Notes: generated by a model from the sequence alone, not told the origin. Positions 47,668 through 56,757 are shown, counted from the first letter of the stretch. The stretch: 64,000 bases of DNA from Gammaproteobacteria bacterium (GCA_012960305.1 DUBM01000014.1:434001-498000), one strand, 5' to 3'. A program made the numbers and translations.

Positions 47668-48276
47668 CTACAGATTACTTAACCAGGTTCGAACTTCAGG
47701 GACTTGGCCGAAACTGAGAGAAAAACTCGACGCCAAATCTCGTAATGCAACAATCGCCGCATCATTGATTGCTGCTTCGGTTGAGCGGAAAGTCTCAGCG
47801 GGAGTCTTTCCATAAGATGTCAGAACCCAATTTGCAATATAGTCACCTTCAGCGGTCAACAATCGCATGTTATATTTTATCCACACTTCATAAACATCAA
47901 GTTTCGTTTTTGCCGGCAACGCTAGTTGGAATTCCTCAATAGCAGGCGCAAAAATTGCATCGGCTCCAGTCGCTTGCACCTCCTCAATAGTATCGACGAA
48001 CACTACTTCATCGAACATTGCTGGCAGAACTGCATTGAACAATTGAATATGGGAGCCGCCACTTTCAATATTGAATTCTTCTTCACCAGTTTCGGTGTAC
48101 TCCATGAAAGAAAATTCACGGAGGGCGTCATCATAGATGACTGCCACAAATATGGGTAATTTGGCTATATTAGGAGTCGGAAAGCTGCCATCGATAACGA
48201 CATTGCTTACACCACAGCTCACGATAATCAACATCATTAGCGCCACGCCACAATTTTTCCATTTTTTAGTGTTCAT
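47668..48276 (-). CDS. Putative lipoprotein, family unknown
   Basis: From the ATG at 48276 about 202 residues; the ORF track begins six codons earlier at a TTG. A signal peptide ends in the lipobox LIIVSCG. The mature part has LPIFVAVIYDDALREFSFMEY, then IQLFNAVLPAMFDEVVFVDT and an alternation of strands and helices that recalls YajG-type or ABC-auxiliary lipoproteins. That resemblance is weak. The ends of this and the flanking genes are tightly spaced within the operon, between the second VWA gene (82 bases) and another lipoprotein (25 bases). Confidence 0.65.
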   Translation of the reverse strand: MNTKKWKNCGVALMMLIIVSCGVSNVVIDGSFPTPNIAKLPIFVAVIYDDALREFSFMEYTETGEEEFNIESGGSHIQLFNAVLPAMFDEVVFVDTIEEVQATGADAIFAPAIEEFQLALPAKTKLDVYEVWIKYNMRLLTAEGDYIANWVLTSYGKTPAETFRSTEAAINDAAIVALRDLASSFSLSFGQVPEVRTWLSNL

Positions 48277-48358
48277 TCTACATATGTTCCGCAATTTATT
48301 TTATTTCTAAGCCTTTACATTACTATTGTTTAAGGCCCAACCGGTAGTGTTTCGAGTC

Positions 48359-49366
48359 TTACTGATAATCGTTGAGACCAACAAATGTACCACCATTTCG
48401 AGATGTCATCTCTCGCATTAAAGTGGAATATCGGTAAACACTCTGATGAAACCTCTGGGGACCAGCAAATATGGTGGGAAAGCCGATTCCATGTATTCTC
48501 ACCAAACGATCTCCATTTTCATCTTCGACATTAATTCGGTCAATTGTTCGAAGCACGTCTTGAATAGACCCGCCAGGTTGGAAATCATCACCAAGAACGT
48601 AAATACTTATTTTTTTATCTGGCGCGTAGAAGGTATTAATTGCCCTCGTTACCCCTTCAACCGGACTGCTGTTGCTGTAAGGGTTCCAACTACGTAGGGT
48701 AGACATAATCTGAGTCCGCCGACCAGGGGTATCAGGTATCCACTCCCCTCTGTATGAATCGAACATGTAATCACCCATGTCATTCATTACTTGTATGCCC
48801 TTAACTTCAGGATAAACATTAAGCGTGTCATCAATAATACCAAGCATTTTGCTCCAACTTGGATTGTTAAACATGCTACCGGAGGTGTCTATTACAAAAA
48901 TTATATATTCGCTATCAACTGGAATACCACCAATAGCGTTGTTCTCAGGTGCTGCGCTGTTCGCTAGCAGACGCTGCATCTCGTCGGTCATGGACTGCTG
49001 CGCCAAAGATAATCGACCTATCTCATCAGTGGTTTCATCAGAGAGTTGACTGGATGTTTGGTATTCACCCTGAATGTCCGTGAGGTCACGGCGAAGGCGG
49101 GCAATACGGTCTTTCATTGCCGAAAGTTGCTCGTGTTTCGCATTCAAATCTCGATTATAAATTGTGGTTTCACCACGGATAGCAAAGAGTTGTTCCTGTA
49201 ATTCTACAATACTCCCTTCTGGATCAGGCACATCCACATATTCTATAGTTATTGGTGCTGCGGATTTTGTAATCATTAGAAGAATGATCATCGCACCAAA
49301 GCCACAGGCGGCAACGTCCAAGAAGGACACGGAAAATGAATCTGCTTCTCTATTCTTACGCTTCAT
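48359..49366 (-). CDS. ExbD/MotB-like membrane protein with periplasmic VWA domain (second copy)
   Basis: A 335-residue protein. Residues ~12-33 form one transmembrane helix with the motif FLDVAACGFGAMIILLM, containing an Asp where MotB, ExbD and ZorB carry their ion-binding Asp. A long coiled coil follows (about 45-135: EQLFAIRGETT, LSAMKDRIARLRRDL). The C-terminal ~190 residues are a von Willebrand A domain: YIIFVIDTSGSMF supplies the DxSxS metal site, and YVLGDDF the later Asp. It starts 3 bases after the first copy and shares the membrane motif with it. Predicted to be the partner of the MotA/TolQ protein three genes upstream. The exact cargo is unknown. Confidence 0.82.
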   Translation of the reverse strand: MKRKNREADSFSVSFLDVAACGFGAMIILLMITKSAAPITIEYVDVPDPEGSIVELQEQLFAIRGETTIYNRDLNAKHEQLSAMKDRIARLRRDLTDIQGEYQTSSQLSDETTDEIGRLSLAQQSMTDEMQRLLANSAAPENNAIGGIPVDSEYIIFVIDTSGSMFNNPSWSKMLGIIDDTLNVYPEVKGIQVMNDMGDYMFDSYRGEWIPDTPGRRTQIMSTLRSWNPYSNSSPVEGVTRAINTFYAPDKKISIYVLGDDFQPGGSIQDVLRTIDRINVEDENGDRLVRIHGIGFPTIFAGPQRFHQSVYRYSTLMREMTSRNGGTFVGLNDYQ

Positions 49367-49369
49367 AAT

Positions 49370-50470
49370 TTATGGCCAATCAGAAGACGGTGTTAAATAG
49401 GATCCCCGAGAGAATTGTGCCAGCTCCCAAAAAGCCGCTGAAGCACTGGGGTCGCCCTCCAATGGCATTAGTACAATGTTTATAGGCACACCCCGCGGAA
49501 GCTCTTCTACCGCTTCAGCATAGAGGTCCATACGCTCAGAAGGAGTCACCAGAGAATTTGACGAACCACGATCACTGAGAGTTGGCAGGCCATCGGTAAT
49601 GAGGAAAATATTATCAGGTGGCGGAGACATATTTGCTGCTGCTCTAAATATTCGCTCCATATTAGTTCCATTATTGGGCACGATACGTTTCACCGACTCG
49701 ATGGCTTGGTTTAGTTGATCTCTATCTGCCACTTCAAGCCATCGCCCCTCAGTACCTGGAATCACTGCCTCGTAGCCAGTATTAAAATTCAAAATCTGGT
49801 ATCTGCTAGTAACTGGGAGTTGTGTGCTAATCCAATCTACAGTTTGGACAACGCGTTGCCATTTAGGTGCTTCCCGCTTCCTTTCGTCAGACATATTGCG
49901 GGTTCTAATAATGTTTACGATGGTGCTATCCAGCATACTGGCGGAGCTATCTACGAGCACCAAAATCCGCTGCCCTCCAAGGTAAAGCCCGGAAAGATAC
50001 TGGCGGTTACCGTCTCCGAGAAACTGTCGCACACTATTGCCATCTTGTTCAAATGCACTAGCCTGAAGCCGCTGTAGCTCTTCTTCCAGTGCTCGTACGT
50101 CAGCTCGAAGTTTTTCGATGCTCTCTTCGGTAGCCAGACTGGAATTTTCCAATGCGGCTAACTCCTGCAGAAATGTATCTAGTTGCTGTTGGATCTGCCT
50201 GGCCAGTCCCTCGGCGGTGACCACGTCAAAATCTACGTCCGATAAAGTATTGCGCAGCTGCACCAAGCCAAGCTGACCTTGGTCTATCTCTTCCTGGAGA
50301 AGATTAATTTCTGCTGTTAATTCAGGATTACTCACTACATCTGCGACCGTGCTGGTGTGATCCAAAATTAAGAAAATCAAAATAACAGCACCAAAACCGC
50401 AAAACATGACATCCAAAAATGCCAAGCTAATTGGGTTCATTTTGCGACGATCAGATTTCTTACTAGGCAT
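49370..50470 (-). CDS. ExbD/MotB-like membrane protein with periplasmic VWA domain (first copy)
   Basis: A 366-residue protein. A basic start (KKSDRRK) leads into the helix SLAFLDVMFCGFGAVILIFLIL, sharing FLDVxxCGFGA with the second copy. The coiled coil spans about residues 50-150 (LLQEEIDQGQLGL, LRADVRALEEELQRLQ). The VWA domain has a full metal site: ILVLVDSSASM (DxSxS), NNGTNMERI (Thr) and FLITDGLPT (Asp). The protein overlaps the Hsp70-like gene by 8 bases. Together with the second copy it would form a heteromeric stator-like pair with the ExbB/MotA protein. The VWA replaces the OmpA-like peptidoglycan-binding domain that is usual in MotB and ZorB. Confidence 0.84.
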   Translation of the reverse strand: MPSKKSDRRKMNPISLAFLDVMFCGFGAVILIFLILDHTSTVADVVSNPELTAEINLLQEEIDQGQLGLVQLRNTLSDVDFDVVTAEGLARQIQQQLDTFLQELAALENSSLATEESIEKLRADVRALEEELQRLQASAFEQDGNSVRQFLGDGNRQYLSGLYLGGQRILVLVDSSASMLDSTIVNIIRTRNMSDERKREAPKWQRVVQTVDWISTQLPVTSRYQILNFNTGYEAVIPGTEGRWLEVADRDQLNQAIESVKRIVPNNGTNMERIFRAAANMSPPPDNIFLITDGLPTLSDRGSSNSLVTPSERMDLYAEAVEELPRGVPINIVLMPLEGDPSASAAFWELAQFSRGSYLTPSSDWP

Positions 50471-51890
50471 TGCTTACCTGTATCAACTGAATGTCTTCTG
50501 CATTCTCCGCGAATTTAACTCTGTCGCCGAGACCTAATTTTTGCTTTCCACTAACTTTCTTTTTGTTTAAGTAAAATTCCTGACTACCACTGTCTAAATA
50601 CAAATCTCCATCACTACTTTCCATGTGGCCTAATTGTTCTGGTAGTTCATCCAAAGACAGGACCAATGCATTTCCCCCGTCACCATTAAAAATTACATTA
50701 TTCTTGATCTGCAGCTTTTCCACTGCTATCGCTCTATTGGAATACAATGCATGGGTTGGGTTTGTCTCTACACTCTCTTCGATTCCTGTTTTAACTCGAT
50801 CGGCACCTTTATTTATCGCCACGCTTGTTTGAACTGATTCTTTGCTTGATTCGAGTTCCAAAACATCAGTGTCAGTATTTCCAGAACTGGTCTTGTCCAG
50901 GGGAAGAGTATTAACCAAATGAATTGAGTGCGCGTCAGCAAGGATGTGTTGCTGACTTTCCAAACAGGCTGAATTAATAGTCTCTGCATCCAGTATGTGT
51001 AGGTTGTTTGATTGTTTCAACGAAGAAACAAATCCTGGAAGTGCCGCAAGAGCGTTACTAACTAGCAGCTGAGTGTTTTTCTCTGTCGCCAACGCATCAA
51101 TTTGTTGATTAATTTTTTTGTAATAGTCGCCCAAGTTGTTTACCAAACTTTCCCGAGGCATTTTTGCAGTATGAACTGCACTACCAGTATTTAGTTCCAT
51201 CAACAAACTATTCTTGTTTTCATTATCTCTCTGTAGCCAACTTGGTAACGCGTTGTAAAGAAGCTGTTCTGAGTCGGCATTGTGTTGAGGATTGAATCGA
51301 CATTGTTGTATAAATAGATCGGTAGTTACCTGCATTAGCAAGTCCATAAAATTCTGAGAACCAACACCTGGAACCTGGATAACAGATTCTGTAGTTAGAG
51401 CTGAATCACTAATGGTTAATTTAGTGAGGAGAACTTGATGCAGCTGAATGTCGACATAGATTAACGAATGAGAATTTGCCACAGATACAGCTGCTGCCAG
51501 GGCTGAGTCAACTACCCCCAGTGGGGTAAAGGGGCATTGTTTTGCTAGACCTAAAAGAATTGCTAATTGCTGCCGAGTGAAATTCCCTGGCACAGCAAAA
51601 ATTACATCCCCATCGATATTTGCTTTTTCAGCGAGATGCATGAGGTGTGCGTAAGCGATATCAGCAAAATGTCGAATGCCATTGCCATGTGAAAGTGGCT
51701 CCATACTCAACTCATGCCAATACTTGTTGTAGCTGTCGGTTGGCTGCAGTCGTGCCTGCTGCTCGGCTGCCTCACCCAACTGCAAGCCGGTTCCTGCGGT
51801 TAGTGCAAAGCCTGGGCTTTGCAGCAGTAGTCCGCTGTCGTCGCCAACCTTGATAGCGCTATCGTTTAGCTCTATAACTTTTAGACTCAT
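50463..51890 (-). CDS. Degenerate Hsp70/actin-fold protein with FHA-like tail
   Basis: A 475-residue protein. The N-terminal ~310 residues have the order of Hsp70-like ATPases: SLKVIELNDSAIKVGDD, then VIFAVPGNFTRQQL, GVVDSALAAAVSVA, LIYVDIQLHQVLLTKL and VSNALAALPGF. The phosphate loops lack the usual glycines, so ATP hydrolysis is doubtful. A variable linker follows, then from about residue 395 a short FHA-like region (LQIKNNVIFNGDGGN, GHMESSDGDLYLDSG, VSGKQKLGLGDRVKF), which may bind a phosphopeptide. It sits between the ExbB/MotA gene (ATGA overlap) and the first VWA gene (8-base overlap). No transmembrane segment, so cytoplasmic; perhaps the cytoplasmic scaffold of the membrane machine. 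Confidence 0.7.
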   Translation of the reverse strand: MSLKVIELNDSAIKVGDDSGLLLQSPGFALTAGTGLQLGEAAEQQARLQPTDSYNKYWHELSMEPLSHGNGIRHFADIAYAHLMHLAEKANIDGDVIFAVPGNFTRQQLAILLGLAKQCPFTPLGVVDSALAAAVSVANSHSLIYVDIQLHQVLLTKLTISDSALTTESVIQVPGVGSQNFMDLLMQVTTDLFIQQCRFNPQHNADSEQLLYNALPSWLQRDNENKNSLLMELNTGSAVHTAKMPRESLVNNLGDYYKKINQQIDALATEKNTQLLVSNALAALPGFVSSLKQSNNLHILDAETINSACLESQQHILADAHSIHLVNTLPLDKTSSGNTDTDVLELESSKESVQTSVAINKGADRVKTGIEESVETNPTHALYSNRAIAVEKLQIKNNVIFNGDGGNALVLSLDELPEQLGHMESSDGDLYLDSGSQEFYLNKKKVSGKQKLGLGDRVKFAENAEDIQLIQVSNA

Positions 51891-52702
51891 AAATGACCAA
51901 CCCTTTCAGGAACTTGCAAGTGTCTTACCATTTTTTCATCGCAGTAATGTTGACAATCAAGCACCAGGCGGTCCTGTAATAGCTGTAGTTGATGGAGCAG
52001 AAACATCAATAAGATACTCACTAATAAGGCGACCCAAGTAGAGTTGAATGCCACACCAAGACTAACGGTGACGCCAACAATATCCCCGCTCACTGCTTGA
52101 TACGCTTGACCCAAGGCTGTACCAATCCCGCGCACCGTTCCAAGAAATCCTATAGAAGGAATAGCCCAAGCGATATAACGCACGATAGTCAATTCGGTTT
52201 CCATACGATCGGCTTCTATTTCGCAAGTGTCTTTCACTGTCGTTGAAACATCCTGAATATTTCGTGTTGTCTGAAATCGATGCAAGCCTCCAAGAATAGC
52301 TCGGGGCAGTAGATAAGCTTTTTCTTTCTCCGGCAATGCCTGAACTGGTCGCGCATAGTTACGCGAATCCTCCGGCAATATACTCATTCCGTCAGATACT
52401 TGTATTAAGGTCCTTTCAAGCAAGGCTCGTTCACGAAGAACCTGTTGTGTTTTCATGCCTATAATGGCCATAGCCCAGAGCAAGAGTATGATACAAAACT
52501 CTTGCTCCATATCTCGGAGAATAATATACACCGATCGTTCCGGTTCAAAATTCTCATCGGTCTGCTGCAGCAAATTCTGCTGCTCCTGTATCAAATCTGC
52601 ATTCGGTCTAATCACCGCGACATAGGCTGCATGCACGACTATTATCGCAGTTACTAATGCTGCAATTTGATATAGAGCTTCCGACATCAAACCTTCTTTC
52701 AT
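51887..52702 (-). CDS. MotA/TolQ/ExbB proton channel family protein
   Basis: A 271-residue membrane protein with four hydrophobic stretches. The first (ALVTAIIVVHAAYVAVI) is N-terminal and the second (FCIILLLWAMAIIG) follows a ~45-residue loop. After a long cytoplasmic region come the signature helices IAWAIPSIGFLGTVRGIGTAL and GVTVSLGVAFNSTWVALLVSILLMFLL, with the Pro, Gly and Thr/Ser residues typical of TolQ and ExbB. In known systems five such subunits surround a dimer of ExbD/MotB-type proteins and conduct ions. The two downstream VWA proteins supply a suitable partner helix. Starts at ATG 52702 after AAGGAA; an ATG five codons later (MSEALY) is also possible. Overlaps the next gene by ATGA. 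Confidence 0.87.
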   Translation of the reverse strand: MKEGLMSEALYQIAALVTAIIVVHAAYVAVIRPNADLIQEQQNLLQQTDENFEPERSVYIILRDMEQEFCIILLLWAMAIIGMKTQQVLRERALLERTLIQVSDGMSILPEDSRNYARPVQALPEKEKAYLLPRAILGGLHRFQTTRNIQDVSTTVKDTCEIEADRMETELTIVRYIAWAIPSIGFLGTVRGIGTALGQAYQAVSGDIVGVTVSLGVAFNSTWVALLVSILLMFLLHQLQLLQDRLVLDCQHYCDEKMVRHLQVPERVGHL

Positions 52703-52770
52703 GAATATTTCCTTGCTACTAATTCTATTGTTTCTTTTGTTCTATCGACCTTTCAAATCTATTAATCTCT

Positions 52771-53070
52771 CTAAATGTCTACCGGAAAAGAAACACCAAG
52801 GTCCTGTGAAATTTCTTCAGTTGGTATAAATCGGCGGCGAGATTGCTCTTGGTCATCTTCAACTTCGGCCAAAATTAGGTCTTCTCCTTCACCAATTGCT
52901 GCACTACTTTGATCTTCACCATCTGTGCTTTCCTGTTCACCTTTTGCAGCCTCAGCAAGCAATGAAGGCTGCTGTTGCTGTGGATCGTTTTCCGCAGCAA
53001 CGGTCAATCGAAGAAAAAATATTGTGGTAATTGGGAAAATTAATAACAAAATAAGTGTACGCATATTCAT
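52771..53070 (-). CDS. Small secreted acidic protein
   Basis: About 99 residues from the ATG at 53070; the ORF track starts three codons earlier. An N-terminal hydrophobic segment (RTLILLLIFPITTIFFLRL) is followed by AAEN, a plausible signal peptidase I site. The rest is Gln/Glu/Asp rich and probably disordered, ending SQDLGVSFPVDI. It overlaps the end of the PEGA gene, so the two are coupled. No family is recognised. A periplasmic adaptor or an anchored regulatory peptide is possible, but nothing in the sequence settles it. Confidence 0.55.
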   Translation of the reverse strand: MNMRTLILLLIFPITTIFFLRLTVAAENDPQQQQPSLLAEAAKGEQESTDGEDQSSAAIGEGEDLILAEVEDDQEQSRRRFIPTEEISQDLGVSFPVDI

Positions 53071-53075
53071 AATTC

Positions 53076-55154
53076 TCAAATGTCTTCTAGATATCGAGCC
53101 ACGCGAAAACCAACATCGTCTCGCGGCTCTTCGCCAAAATCTCTAAACGATAGACGCAATTCTGTAAGTGAACCATGAGCCCAACTGGAACCGCGAATCG
53201 TGTGAAATTGGCCCAGCTCTGGCCCCAGAGGGTCGATTTCTGTGCCTATTGATCCGACGGAGCCATAATAGTCATGCACCCACTCGGCTACATTTCCTGC
53301 CATGTCGTAAACTTCATAATAATTTGCATCGAATGATTCAATCGGCGAAGAGGCAAAATAGCCATCATTATAACCAAACATTATTTCGCCGAGGTAATGT
53401 TGCACAGTGATGTCAGCAAAGTTACCTGCATTCTCTGGAGGTGGTAATGTGCCCCCCCAAGGATATTTGAGTTGTGAGCCGCTCCCATCTGTTCGAGCAA
53501 TCCATGCCCACTCCGCCTCACTGGGAAGTCGATAACCGATGGAGTTCTGATTGAAACCAGAAATTTCCTCTCCTTCTACATCGTAAAACGGCTCAAGTGA
53601 TTCTTGCTCGCTAAGCCAATTGCAATACAGAGCTGCTTGGGTCCAACTGATTTGCACGACCGGTTGTGCTTCGTTATCTAGCGTCGTTCCTTCAATCGTA
53701 CCTGAAGAATGTTCACCGTCGAATAACCGATACTGCGAGTTACTCACTTCTGCGGTACTTATATAGAATGGTTTTTCTAGCCGTATTTCACGCAGGTTTT
53801 CATTTGGTCTCCTGCCTGCTTCTCTGCGAGAGGCGCCCATTGTGTAATCACCACCATAGAACAACTTCAGAGTCTGACCACCGGCGCTGCTAATAATTGG
53901 TAGGATTTGATCAATCCTTGCTTGCTCCAGTGATTTTAGTGAAACCTGTATTACCTGGTCCAATCCAGGGCGCGAGGTGAAATCATCGGTATAGGGCACG
54001 AAACCGTCTTTGCGGATTTCAATTTTCTGGCTCGCAGCCATTAGTTCGATGGTTTGATTTGCTAACCCTTTAAACTCGCCGTTCACATACAGCTCAGCGT
54101 CCGCAGGTTCAACAACTACGCTAACACTGGTAAGTATTGGATCGAGAACAATCGACATTTCTTTTTCTTGATTTGGTTCTGTGCGAATAGAACTCTTTCC
54201 TGAGTGATAGCCATTCTTAAAAAACGTGAGCTCATGATTAATGTCTGGCGCCAGAGCAACTTCAAGAGGAGTCAGTCCTTGAAATTCACCACCAATTGTG
54301 ACACTTGCAGCGCTAGGATCTGAACGCAGAAGCACTAGTCCGTCAGCTGGAATTAGATCAACTTGAGGCACTGCGAAATCTTGACCGGCGTAAATATCAA
54401 AATCCTCCTGCCAGGCTTTATGTCCTGCCAGTTTGATCATGATATCTCGATTCCCCTGAATTAATTCCGCATTCAATGGCGTAGTGCCGACTAATGCACC
54501 ATCAATTAAAACATCTGCACCACTCGGAGATGTGATTAAGCTAACTACGGCCCAAGCTGGTTCCAAGACTGCTTGGTAGCGCTGCTCTACCCTACGGCCT
54601 TCGATCTCTATGGTTTCGCTGTAATCCAGATAACGATCTCTTGAAAACGTAAGTTGGTGTTCGCCTGGTTCCACCGGGATATCTATTAAGGGTGTTAAAC
54701 CAAAATCTACGCTGTCTATTTGTACCCGCGCATCTTCCATATTCAACGTGACAAATGAAACCATCCCAGGTAATTTTCGCATAGTGAAAGGATGAATTTG
54801 AGCTTGCTCGGCACCGACTAATAATTGAGTTGCCATGTCGTGGTAGCCTTCGTTGCGCAAAGTTAAATCGTAGTTGCCAGAACGAATGAGATAGCGCTGA
54901 CCTAATTGGAAAGCAGGGCCTCCCACAATTTGTATTTCAGCAGTTATCGGGTCAATCTCAAGCGATACTGATCGCGCAGTTAATACGAAAAAAGCCGCTA
55001 TACCACTAATAGCCGCGAAGACAAACATAACTGCGTGAATCCAGCGAAAATTAAATGCGGCTTTAGACCCTTTCCCATCATGAGGGGTAAAGTCGATAGG
55101 GATTATGGGGTTAGTTAGCCCGCTAAGAGAATTAATATCTTCGTTGTTTGCCAT
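53076..55154 (-). CDS. PEGA-repeat membrane protein with formylglycine-generating enzyme (SUMF1) domain
   Basis: From the ATG at 55154 (after AGAAGG) about 692 residues; the ORF track starts 16 codons earlier. One transmembrane helix lies near residue 40 (FVFAAISGIAAFFVLTA). Four or more PEGA-type repeats follow, for instance PSGADVLIDGALVGTTPLN, PSAASVTIGGEFQGLTPLE and PADAELYVNGEFKGLA. The C-terminal ~240 residues are a FGE/sulfatase-modifying domain: YGGDYTMGAS, GYRLPSEAEWAWIAR, YDMAGNVAEWVHDYY, RGSSWAHG and DDVGFRVARY. The paired Cys of true FGE were not seen, so it may bind and not oxidise substrate. Starts 4 bases after the TPR gene stop. Likely periplasmic presentation arm of the operon's machine. 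Confidence 0.85.
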   Translation of the reverse strand: MANNEDINSLSGLTNPIIPIDFTPHDGKGSKAAFNFRWIHAVMFVFAAISGIAAFFVLTARSVSLEIDPITAEIQIVGGPAFQLGQRYLIRSGNYDLTLRNEGYHDMATQLLVGAEQAQIHPFTMRKLPGMVSFVTLNMEDARVQIDSVDFGLTPLIDIPVEPGEHQLTFSRDRYLDYSETIEIEGRRVEQRYQAVLEPAWAVVSLITSPSGADVLIDGALVGTTPLNAELIQGNRDIMIKLAGHKAWQEDFDIYAGQDFAVPQVDLIPADGLVLLRSDPSAASVTIGGEFQGLTPLEVALAPDINHELTFFKNGYHSGKSSIRTEPNQEKEMSIVLDPILTSVSVVVEPADAELYVNGEFKGLANQTIELMAASQKIEIRKDGFVPYTDDFTSRPGLDQVIQVSLKSLEQARIDQILPIISSAGGQTLKLFYGGDYTMGASRREAGRRPNENLREIRLEKPFYISTAEVSNSQYRLFDGEHSSGTIEGTTLDNEAQPVVQISWTQAALYCNWLSEQESLEPFYDVEGEEISGFNQNSIGYRLPSEAEWAWIARTDGSGSQLKYPWGGTLPPPENAGNFADITVQHYLGEIMFGYNDGYFASSPIESFDANYYEVYDMAGNVAEWVHDYYGSVGSIGTEIDPLGPELGQFHTIRGSSWAHGSLTELRLSFRDFGEEPRDDVGFRVARYLEDI

Positions 55155-55158
55155 GCTG

Positions 55159-56694
55159 TCACTGCCTTCTAGTGGCAACAATGCGTTCTTCACATTGCAC
55201 AACGACTGAATCAGGTGTTTGTCCGAAGCCTACTGTAAACTCTTCTCGAACCTCTCGATAACCAATGCGTTTTCCGACGGCAACATATCGCCCTGGCTTT
55301 AGAGAAATCGAACGCTGTTCGAATGTTCCCATGGTACCGATACGCAATAATGTGACATCGGTTAAGCTGTCTGAAACTAGATTAATATCAATCTCAACTT
55401 GTGAGCTTTCAAGTAGTGCTTCCAGCATGTTTAATTGGTTTTTTAAGCGAAATCCAGGTTGATCAATCGCTCTTCCAGTGTAATAAACATCTAAAGTTTG
55501 TTGAAAAACATCGTCCGCTGAAAAACGCTCCGGATTCTCAACAGCATCCACAAGTAGCCGATCCAATTGCGCCCGTTTACTCGCATTGTCACGACCATTG
55601 ATCGCAAAAATTAAATTTTCATCAATAAGTAAAACGTTTACATATTCGGCAACAGCTTCCTGCCAGCGCTCAGCTGCCTCGGCTTCATTGATTAATTCTT
55701 GCAGTGCATTAATCTCGGCGTTGGCTAGATCGTTTTCGGTTTGAGTAATTGCAGCCAACGCTTGGTCTTCATTTATACGTAATGTGGCAGCTCGTTGAAA
55801 TTCTGCAATGGCTTGGTCCGGGTCATCGGCCTCAAGAAACGCATAACCAATTGACATAATACCGACAAACTCATTCTCTAAAATCTGAGCAGCAACCGTT
55901 AAAAGTTTTTCCTGGGCCTGCTCGTTGTACTCATCTAGGTCTGCTATCTGTTGATATTGTGTTTCCGCTTTTTCCAGCTCGCCGTCTTCGAAGAAATCAT
56001 CTGCTGAGGTAAAGAGCTGGGTTACTTCATCCAAGGTCTGTGCTCTCCGCAGGCCAATTTTTGCTTCTTCATTTTCCGGATCCAGGAGTATTGCCAAGGC
56101 ATATTTTCCCTCTGCCAGAGTGGAATTTACCTCCAGCAAGGCTTTATCTGCATCAATCATGGTCTGCGCAAGAACCGTAGAAATGGAATCAATCAGCTCA
56201 GTTAAACCGACAAGACCCATAGAATAAGATTCCCGTGCGAGAACAAAATCTTGGGCGCGATAGTATTCATCGCCGATACTTGCCTGCTCTAGAGCAATGC
56301 TGTAGTCAGAGTCTCCCCAATCAGATACTTGCTGTGCCTCCAGTTTTTCTTGCCTTTGCAATAATTCTGCTAGCACGTCCTGTGCATTTTTCCGCTGCAA
56401 TGAGCGCTGAGCTTCTTCAAAAGGAGAAATGGTTGTAGAGGGATCAACTTGCTCTGCCGCTGGCTGACGTTCCGCAACTTCGACGCGACGCTCCAGAGGT
56501 AATTCGTATTCAGTTACTAAAACGGGAAGAACAAAGATAACAAACAGCGCGGCAACAAATAGACTTCCTAAACCAATCCAGACAATCACCGGTGGCTTAT
56601 TAGATTGCAGTTTCGCTGGTTGACTTGAAAATAATGGACTTTCATTGAGATCAAAATCAACGGGCTCTATCTTATCAATATCTTTGTCTGACAT
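55159..56694 (-). CDS. TPR membrane protein with PEGA-like C-terminus
   Basis: A 511-residue protein with a cytoplasmic start (~35 residues), one transmembrane helix (VIVWIGLGSLFVAALFVIFVLPVLV) and a periplasmic domain of helical repeats. TPR-type pairs are visible as DEYYRAQDFVLARESYSMGL, AEGKYALAILLDPENEEA, DDFFEDGELEKAETQY and AFLEADDPDQAIAEFQ. The last ~90 residues (RIGTMGTFEQRSISLKPGRYVAVGKRIGYREVREEF) resemble a PEGA unit like those of the next gene. It is 4 bases from the PEGA/FGE gene. The combination suggests a periplasmic scaffold; function unknown. Confidence 0.75.
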   Translation of the reverse strand: MSDKDIDKIEPVDFDLNESPLFSSQPAKLQSNKPPVIVWIGLGSLFVAALFVIFVLPVLVTEYELPLERRVEVAERQPAAEQVDPSTTISPFEEAQRSLQRKNAQDVLAELLQRQEKLEAQQVSDWGDSDYSIALEQASIGDEYYRAQDFVLARESYSMGLVGLTELIDSISTVLAQTMIDADKALLEVNSTLAEGKYALAILLDPENEEAKIGLRRAQTLDEVTQLFTSADDFFEDGELEKAETQYQQIADLDEYNEQAQEKLLTVAAQILENEFVGIMSIGYAFLEADDPDQAIAEFQRAATLRINEDQALAAITQTENDLANAEINALQELINEAEAAERWQEAVAEYVNVLLIDENLIFAINGRDNASKRAQLDRLLVDAVENPERFSADDVFQQTLDVYYTGRAIDQPGFRLKNQLNMLEALLESSQVEIDINLVSDSLTDVTLLRIGTMGTFEQRSISLKPGRYVAVGKRIGYREVREEFTVGFGQTPDSVVVQCEERIVATRRQ

Positions 56695-56757
56695 ATAAAT
56701 TTCTACTATAGAGAATTAAAACTTCGACGAAGAATATACTCTCTAAATTTTCTATCT

